Source: Colwellia psychrerythraea
Lineage (GTDB): Bacteria; Pseudomonadota; Gammaproteobacteria; Enterobacterales; Alteromonadaceae
DNA: 39,751 nt
NCBI GenBank assembly: GCA_002163005.1
Contig: MAAF01000042.1
Span: 1-39,751 of the forward strand
Direction: 5' to 3'
This document shows positions 34,919 through 39,751 of this stretch, piece after piece (position 1 is the first letter of the stretch; each line of letters starts with the position of its first letter). Under the pieces are notes generated by a model. It saw only the letters and a program-made list of their open reading frames with translations. It was not told where the DNA came from and searched no databases. A program made the position numbers and the translations under genes.

Positions 34919-35818
34919 ATGAGTTCACTGAATCGGTTACTGTATTTCAACAGTGTTGTCGAAACCGGCAGTATTTCCCAAACCAGTAGAATTTTTGATG
35001 TGCAGCCCTCCTCAATTTCCAGGCAACTCGCTGTACTCGAACAAGAACTCGGCGTACGTCTGTTAAATAAAACTACTAGAAATACTGGTTTAACAGAAGC
35101 TGGGCATAAATATTACGAATACTCTCAACGTATTGTCTCTGAATTTGATGAAGCGAAAAGAGTCGTTAATGACTTACAAGAAGTGCCAAAGGGTAAACTT
35201 AATATAAGTATGACCGTAGGATTTGGCGAAAGTGTTGTACTGCCACTGGTTTCGACGTTTATGTCGCTGTATCCAAATATTGAAATAGAACTGGAATTAA
35301 CTGAACGGGTGGTTGATCTGGTAGAAGAGAATATAGATGTAGCCATTCGAAGCGGTCGTTTACCCGACTCAACCATGATAGCGAGGCAACTAATATTAAA
35401 TAACTTTTTATTATGTGCAAGTCCTCAGTATTTAGTTAGCAATGGTACGCCTCTCTCACCTGAAGATTTAAAAAATCACCAATGTATTCAATACAACTAT
35501 GCTCGCTGGAAAGATTGGTTTTTGATGGCTGAAGAAAAAACAAAACTTTCTCTTAACAAAGCAATTTCTGTTAACTCTGTTAATGGTCAAAAACAGCTGG
35601 TATTGAATAATGCCGGACTCGCTTTAATCCCCTTATGGGCTGTTAACAATGAGCTAGAAGATGGCACCTTAATTCAAGTCATGCCAGAATATACTTTCAG
35701 CCCCTATGAAGAGTTAAGTGCAACCTACGCCATATACTTGAAGCGAGATATGATTTCACCAAAAACGCGGGTTTTCTTAGATTTTTTGGTAGAAAATATC
35801 GTAAACGTTGAAAGCTAG
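34919..35818 (+). CDS. LysR-family transcriptional regulator
   Basis: 299 residues, with winged helix-turn-helix FNSVVETGSISQTSRIFDVQPSSISRQLAVLEQELGVRLLNKTTRNTGLTEAG (about 9-63) and a type-2 periplasmic-binding effector domain (GFGESVVLPLVSTFMSLYPNIEIELELTE; VDVAIRSGRLPDSTMIARQL, written in the sequence with Ile for the first Val). Divergent from the MDR oxidoreductase gene, its probable target. Same subgroup as the LysR at 26539, but clearly a separate gene. Confidence 0.9.
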   Translation: MSSLNRLLYFNSVVETGSISQTSRIFDVQPSSISRQLAVLEQELGVRLLNKTTRNTGLTEAGHKYYEYSQRIVSEFDEAKRVVNDLQEVPKGKLNISMTVGFGESVVLPLVSTFMSLYPNIEIELELTERVVDLVEENIDVAIRSGRLPDSTMIARQLILNNFLLCASPQYLVSNGTPLSPEDLKNHQCIQYNYARWKDWFLMAEEKTKLSLNKAISVNSVNGQKQLVLNNAGLALIPLWAVNNELEDGTLIQVMPEYTFSPYEELSATYAIYLKRDMISPKTRVFLDFLVENIVNVES

Positions 35819-35922
35819 TAGCCCTTGCTAAGTGTTATTCTCTGCTATTGGTAAAGTGTATAAAAATCGTACGATCTATGTATCATTCGTCATAACTAGT
35901 ACCACCTATTTGAGAGTTTTCT

Positions 35923-36483
35923 TTGATAATTTCTGAACTACTTTTACTAACGGGCTTCGCTTTCATTGTGGCGCTTATAACCGGCTCAATTGTGTATAGC
36001 ACGGTAAAGTTAGGGATATCCCCTATGCCAAGCTCAAATAAAGCCTACCTGGTTATGATGCAGTTAACTGATGAAACGGGTACAGGTGCCATCGTTGATT
36101 TGGGTAGCGGTTGGGGCAACTTTGTCCTACGTATCGCCAAAAGATGCCCCCAAAGGAAAATAGTAGGATACGAATTATCCTTTCTGCCTTGGCTGACATC
36201 CACGTGTCTTAAAAAGCTATTGGGCTTAAAAAACCTAACCTTGCATCGACAAGATTTTTATCAGGCAGACCTATCATCGGCATCGGTATTAGTGTGCTAT
36301 TTATTTCCCCAAGCGATGGAAAAAATTAGCCATAAACTACAGGTAGAAGAACAATCTAGCGTTGGCTTTGTTATTAGTAATAATTTTGCGCTACCTTCAT
36401 GGCAACCTTGTAAAACGATGCAACTGAATGATTTTTATAAGTCTCCCGTTTATTTGTACAAAATTAGTAAAGCAGGAACTTAA
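35923..36483 (+). CDS. Membrane-anchored class I SAM methyltransferase
   Basis: 186 residues from a TTG start. An N-terminal hydrophobic helix (LLLLTGFAFIVALITGSIVYSTV, about 5-28) is followed by a short class I methyltransferase core: the SAM loop AIVDLGSGWGNFVLRIAKR (about 56-74), KIVGYELSFLPWL for the acidic residue after strand 2, and LHRQDFYQAD. It ends with VYLYKISKA. This type of small TM-plus-methyltransferase protein is found in many Gammaproteobacteria without assigned substrate. The TTG start is the best available, with GAGAG upstream; no ATG gives the membrane helix. Confidence 0.75.
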   Translation: MIISELLLLTGFAFIVALITGSIVYSTVKLGISPMPSSNKAYLVMMQLTDETGTGAIVDLGSGWGNFVLRIAKRCPQRKIVGYELSFLPWLTSTCLKKLLGLKNLTLHRQDFYQADLSSASVLVCYLFPQAMEKISHKLQVEEQSSVGFVISNNFALPSWQPCKTMQLNDFYKSPVYLYKISKAGT

Positions 36484-36550
36484 AAAAGCAATAACAACCT
36501 CATACTTTAACATGCCCGTGTAGTTGCCTCAGGAGTTCATTAATTTCGTC

Positions 36551-36619
36551 ATCTTCGAAGTGTTTTGTCGAAGATCCATTGTCTTTTAGTTTGGATTCCC
36601 GCCAAAACACCGCGGGAAT
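36551..36619. repeat. REP-like pair of hairpins with complementary loops
   Basis: First hairpin: ATCTTCGA (36551-36558) with TCGAAGAT (36568-36575). Second: ATTCCCGC (36595-36602) with GCGGGAAT (36612-36619). The loops contain GTGTTTTG (36560-36567) and CAAAACAC (36603-36610), which are perfectly complementary over 8 bases. The outer sequence (GATTCCCGC...GCGGGAATGACA) resembles intergenic repeat units dispersed in many bacterial chromosomes. Confidence 0.6.
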
Positions 36620-36850
36620 GACATTCTTTGTCAATATTGTCTCTTTCATGATTGATCTACATAGGCATGTACTTTAAAGATATATGTTGCTCAGCAGTAT
36701 TTTTCCTCAGAAATAATTGTCTAGCCGTAATTTTCACAAATAATTAATTGTTGCCTGTTCATGATCACCGCTAACCTCATTCGAACCTGACATTAGCTAT
36801 AAATTAAGAAGTATTCTCATAAACTTTGTGAATAAAAAACAAACAATACA

Positions 36851-36904
36851 TTGCAATTCTGGCTGTAATGAGTTTAAATAGCCACACCGACTAACTAGTC
36901 AGTC
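36851..36904 (+). promoter_or_regulatory. Promoter and TetR-type operator for the dehydrogenase-tetR operon
   Basis: TTGCAA (36851-36856) and TTAAAT (36874-36879) are 17 bp apart. Ten bases later lies GACTAACTAGTCAGTC (36889-36904), palindromic at 14 of 16 positions and placed at or just after the expected transcription start, where a TetR-family repressor could block transcription. Binding by the TetR protein encoded at 38831 is inferred. Confidence 0.55.
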
Positions 36905-36956
36905 TATTTTTTGATACTTATCCGTAGACATCAAAAACTAGGTCTACACGTGAATA

Positions 36957-37223
36957 GATACCCGCTCCACCTGAAGATGCTTGTTTCAGGAAAACTGAGC
37001 GAATCATAATCAAGGCACATTTTTTTATTAATGGTTATTCCCTTAAAAACAAATGTAACGACGAATATGGTTTGCTCAACTTTCCCCAAAGGGCTGGTTT
37101 ATAAACGCTTTATGCTACGTTATTGATTTCGACAATAGAATAACTATTCTCTTCAATCAATGCCTTGCCTAAAGGCGTTTCTAACTCCAGCTGAATCCTA
37201 CAACTTCAAGTGGAACGGGTATA
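36957..37223. mobile_element. MITE-like element, 267 bp, with terminal inverted repeats
   Basis: The left end GATACCCGCTCCACCTGAAG and the right end CTTCAAGTGGAACGGGTATA are inverted repeats, about 19 of 23 positions matching when extended. Inside are a perfect dyad AGAATAACTATTCT and arms ATTGATT/AATCAAT. The element is flanked by TA-CCCG and CGGG-TA, compatible with TA target duplication. No transposase is encoded. A second copy in the same orientation starts at 39574, and a collapsed one lies at 8588. It sits between the promoter and the start of the dehydrogenase gene. Confidence 0.7.
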
Positions 37224-37253
37224 CACCAAGCTACTTGATCAATGGAGTTACCG

Positions 37254-38681
37254 ATGAATATGTCAGAAAAAATGAATACAGAACTGCGCGAATTATCAAG
37301 CATACTCACTGGCCAAAAACAGGCATACCGCAGTGCTCCTAATCCTTCAACTAACGATCGAATTGCACAACTATCAGCATTAAAAAGTGCCTTACTCTCT
37401 TATCAAGACGACTTGGTCAACGCACTTAATGAAGATTATGGACAACGTCCCGCACAAGATAGTTTAATAGCCGATATCATGCCTTGTATCGTCAATATTA
37501 ATTACACCATTAAACGCCTTAAGAAGTGGATGAAGCCACAACGCCGTCATGCAGGGCTATTATTAGCGCCAGCTAAAGTTGAAGTGCATTATCAACCTTT
37601 AGGCGTAGTAGGTATTATGGTGCCGTGGAACTTTCCTGTGATGTTATCTATTGGTCCGTTAATCACAGCATTAGCTGCTGGCAACAGAGCAATGATTAAA
37701 TTGTCAGAATTTACCCCGAGTACCAACCAAGTTATTAAAAAAATGTTAAGCAGTATTTTTGAACAAGATACCGTTGCCTGTATTGAAGGTGAAGCCAACA
37801 TCGCAGCAGAGTTTTCTGGCTTACCCTTTGACCACTTAATTTTTACCGGTTCCACTACGGTTGGTCGTCATGTCATGCGGGCGGCAGCTGACAATCTTAC
37901 CCCTGTCACTTTAGAGTTGGGTGGCAAGTCTCCGGTTATTATTGCTCCAGACATGCCGATAGATACTGCCGTTGAGCGCTTAATCTTTGGCAAGTGTTTA
38001 AATGCCGGACAAATATGTGTGGCGCCCGATTATATACTTTGTCCTAAAGATAAGGTCGAAGCCTTTATTAGTAGTTATCAAAAACAATTTCAAACTATGT
38101 ATGGTGATAAACACCAAAGTACCGATTATGCCCATGTAATAAACTCAACCCAGCATAATAGATTACTTTCTTGGTTAGATGACGCAGTTAGCAAAGGTGC
38201 AAAGGTCGTACCTGCTAATGGGCAAGACATTGAGCGAAATTCACGTGAGCTTGCCACGCAATTAGTCACTGAAACCACCGATGACATGCTGATAATGCAA
38301 CAAGAGATTTTTGGCCCAATTCTCCCAATTATTAGCTATGAAGATATTTCAGAAACAATTGATTATATTAATCAGCGCGCGAGGCCTTTAGCGCTTTATA
38401 TTATGAGTTTTGATAACGATACCCAGCAACATTTGTTGAGTCAAACTCACTCTGGTGGTGTTTGCATTAATGAAACAATCTTTCATGTAGCCGCCGATGA
38501 TGCGCCTTTTGGCGGTATTGGAGACTCTGGTATGGGCCAATATCATGGCAAAGAAGGTTTTTTAACTTTCTCGAAAGCAAAAACAGTGCTGTCTCGAGGT
38601 AAGCTAAATATTGGTAAATTAGTGCATCCTCCTTACGGGGGTTTGATACAAAAGTTAATGTTGAAGTTTTTCTTAAGATAA
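37254..38681 (+). CDS. Coniferyl-aldehyde-type aldehyde dehydrogenase
   Basis: NAD(P)-dependent aldehyde dehydrogenase of about 475 residues. The start at the ATG after GGAG is preferred over an in-frame ATG 12 bases upstream that overlaps the ribosome site. Family features are VVGIMVPWNFPVMLSIGPLITALAAGN, the FTGSTTVGRHVM cofactor loop, catalytic glutamate in LELGGKSPVI and nucleophile cysteine in NAGQICVAPDYIL, the last being characteristic of the coniferyl aldehyde dehydrogenase subgroup. The chain ends with the short C-terminus typical of that subgroup (PPYGGLIQKLMLKFFLR). It precedes a TetR gene and is probably controlled by it. Real substrates may be medium- or long-chain aldehydes. Confidence 0.9.
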   Translation: MNMSEKMNTELRELSSILTGQKQAYRSAPNPSTNDRIAQLSALKSALLSYQDDLVNALNEDYGQRPAQDSLIADIMPCIVNINYTIKRLKKWMKPQRRHAGLLLAPAKVEVHYQPLGVVGIMVPWNFPVMLSIGPLITALAAGNRAMIKLSEFTPSTNQVIKKMLSSIFEQDTVACIEGEANIAAEFSGLPFDHLIFTGSTTVGRHVMRAAADNLTPVTLELGGKSPVIIAPDMPIDTAVERLIFGKCLNAGQICVAPDYILCPKDKVEAFISSYQKQFQTMYGDKHQSTDYAHVINSTQHNRLLSWLDDAVSKGAKVVPANGQDIERNSRELATQLVTETTDDMLIMQQEIFGPILPIISYEDISETIDYINQRARPLALYIMSFDNDTQQHLLSQTHSGGVCINETIFHVAADDAPFGGIGDSGMGQYHGKEGFLTFSKAKTVLSRGKLNIGKLVHPPYGGLIQKLMLKFFLR

Positions 38682-38735
38682 TAGAAAAGTTTTAACGTTC
38701 AATGATACGATAATGATGCAATTTCACCGTGTTAT

Positions 38736-38768
38736 ATTGGCGCTATTCTATGGTTGAATAGTGCCAAT
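38736..38768 (+). terminator. Hairpin between dehydrogenase and tetR genes
   Basis: 13-bp stem with one mismatch (ATTGGCGCTATTC against GAATAGTGCCAAT) and a 7-base loop, in the 149-bp gap. It has only a weak T run, 8 bases downstream, so it may reduce rather than stop transcription into tetR. Confidence 0.45.
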
Positions 38769-38830
38769 GTAGAATTATTTTTCAATTCACTAATAAACGC
38801 CTCAAACCTTTAGAAAGAGTAAACGTATAT

Positions 38831-39418
38831 ATGCCTGTAAATTCAAGCCAGCCTAAAAATAAAAAGCAGCAGCTTTTAGATGCCGCATTAGCCTTGTTTG
38901 TAAATCAAGGAATTTATGCAACGTCCACCGCTTCTATTGCCAAAACAGCCGGCGTTGCCACTGGCACCCTTTTTCATCATTTTCCTTCAAAAGATGCACT
39001 AGTACTTGAGCTTTATAAAAACATAAAACAAGAGTTCGCACTGCAAATCGCGCCATTCGAACTAGATGTTGCTCAATTAGAGCAGCAAGCTAAAGTCATT
39101 TGGCAACAAGCTATTGATTGGGCTTTAGCTAATGCTGACCAACAGCAGTTTTGCTTACTGGTAATGCAATACCAGCCACTTTCGGCCCAAACTAAAGCTC
39201 AAATCTTTGCTGATGAATTTGGTTTTTTAAAGGAAATTATGCTCTTTGGTCAACAACATCAACTTATTGCTAATTACCCGATAGAGCTGATGTTAGAAAG
39301 TGCCCACGGTCAGTTCCTTACCAGCAGTCAATTTTTTATTAACAACACTGACCTCGCTCAGGATGCTAAATACCGCGAGGCGGCATTTAATTTATTTTGG
39401 CAATCATTCACTCGTTAA
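38831..39418 (+). CDS. TetR-family transcriptional regulator
   Basis: 195 residues. The N-terminal helix-turn-helix (about 12-58) shows KKQQLLDAALALFVNQGIYATSTASIAKTAGVATGTLFHHFPSKDALVLELY, which is the TetR pattern in full. The C-terminal ligand domain is helical and divergent, as usual. It lies downstream of the aldehyde dehydrogenase gene in the same orientation, and a TetR-style palindrome lies before that gene. A role in sensing aldehydes or a related hydrophobic compound is a reasonable guess only. Confidence 0.9.
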   Translation: MPVNSSQPKNKKQQLLDAALALFVNQGIYATSTASIAKTAGVATGTLFHHFPSKDALVLELYKNIKQEFALQIAPFELDVAQLEQQAKVIWQQAIDWALANADQQQFCLLVMQYQPLSAQTKAQIFADEFGFLKEIMLFGQQHQLIANYPIELMLESAHGQFLTSSQFFINNTDLAQDAKYREAAFNLFWQSFTR

Positions 39419-39573
39419 ATGTACTGCTAGCTATTGAATCAAACGTAAGCGTGATTGACGACGAATTATCGTTGATGACTTAGCTCCCGTTGGTAAAAAA
39501 CACGACAAGGGGCATAGAATACTCATAATTCGGGTATGATTTAAAATCTCCACCCCTTGGACTAAACACACTA

Positions 39574-39751
39574 TATACCCGCTCCACTTGAAGATGCTCG
39601 TTTCAGGAAGTCTGAGCTATTCATAATCAAGGCGCATTTTTTATTAAGGGTTATTCAGGAGAATATGCTCCTGCATTCTCTAATAACACCATCCATGTAG
39701 CGTCCTAAAAAAGAAATGTAACGCAGAGTATGATTTGCTCAGCCTTCCCCA
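39574..39751. mobile_element. MITE-like element, second copy, cut by the window edge
   Basis: Begins TATACCCGCTCCACTTGAAG and matches the 36957 copy in blocks: ATGCTCGTTTCAGGAA, TCATAATCAAGGCGCATTTTTTATTAA, GGTTATTC, AAATGTAACG and TTGCTCAGCCTTCCCCA. Between GGTTATTC and AAATGTAACG it carries about 55 bases (around 39659-39714) absent from the first copy. Same orientation as the first copy; the right end lies outside the window. Confidence 0.7.

Larger units (their letters stand above)
36484..37253. other. Non-coding region with repeat elements and the aldehyde dehydrogenase promoter
   Basis: 770 bases. Contains the hairpin pair at 36551-36619, a promoter/operator at 36851-36904, and the MITE-like element at 36957-37223, which separates that promoter from the dehydrogenase start. 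The remaining sequence shows no gene. Confidence 0.65.

Noticed and set aside
37160..37342. 60-codon open frame across the MITE end and the dehydrogenase start
   Set aside because: It lies mostly within the repeat and out of frame with the clear dehydrogenase start; no protein features.
8449..39492. Shared 11-mer AGCTCCCGTTG near 8450 and 39482, each upstream of an inverted-repeat element copy
   Set aside because: The distances to the element differ (about 140 and 92 bases) and surrounding bases do not match, so chance is likely.

Overview
The window is AT-rich, densely coded chromosomal DNA. Its gene families are typical of marine Gammaproteobacteria of the order Alteromonadales: RraB, the PLP-type aspartate decarboxylase PanP, the YadG/YadH exporter, a TonB receptor paired with a tryptophan-halogenase-like flavoprotein, and a LacI-type regulator linked to nagB. 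A Colwellia-like organism is the best guess; this rests on family recognition, not on a search. No rRNA, tRNA, CRISPR array, prophage or full insertion sequence was seen.

Layout. 1-1907: the 5' part of pgi (minus), divergent from a LacI-family regulator (plus), with a perfect 20-bp palindrome between them. 2073-4443 (minus): a 51-residue membrane protein, rraB, plsC and an orphan OmpR-type response regulator. 4560-8313 (minus): a translationally coupled ferric-iron ABC importer (fbpA-fbpB-fbpC) with a Fur-like site upstream. 8681-10784 (minus): a YcxB-like membrane protein and an HDOD-GAF signalling protein. 11119-11925 (plus): nagB, preceded by the same palindrome as pgi/lacI. 12023-16299 (minus): panP, then yadG-yadH and a TrmB-like methyltransferase in one operon. 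16681-21945: two small unknown proteins, an exported protein made of 14-residue repeats, and an FHA/Ser-Thr-kinase pair. 22463-23335: an acyltransferase with a winged-helix tail. 23431-33677: an alpha-glucan locus holding a pullulanase lipoprotein, a LysR regulator, a two-domain thioredoxin-like protein, a TonB-dependent receptor and a halogenase-like flavoprotein. 33732-36483: a quinone-oxidoreductase-type MDR enzyme divergent from a LysR gene, then a small membrane-anchored methyltransferase. 37254-39418: a coniferyl-aldehyde-type dehydrogenase and a TetR regulator, flanked by two same-orientation copies of a short inverted-repeat element.

How the parts connect. Two operator families tie distant genes together. 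TGACAGCGCTGTCA lies before pgi/lacI and nagB, which suggests a NagR-like amino-sugar regulon whose products meet at fructose-6-phosphate. A CATACGTATTCA-type operator lies once before the pullulanase gene and twice, 41 bp apart, before the TonB receptor, which suggests a shared maltodextrin/starch regulon whose regulator lies outside the window. Less expected items are the acyltransferase-winged-helix fusion, the 14-residue repeat protein, PhoB-like direct repeats before the orphan response regulator, a pair of hairpins with complementary loops at 36551-36619, and a MITE-like family with a miniature 45-bp derivative.
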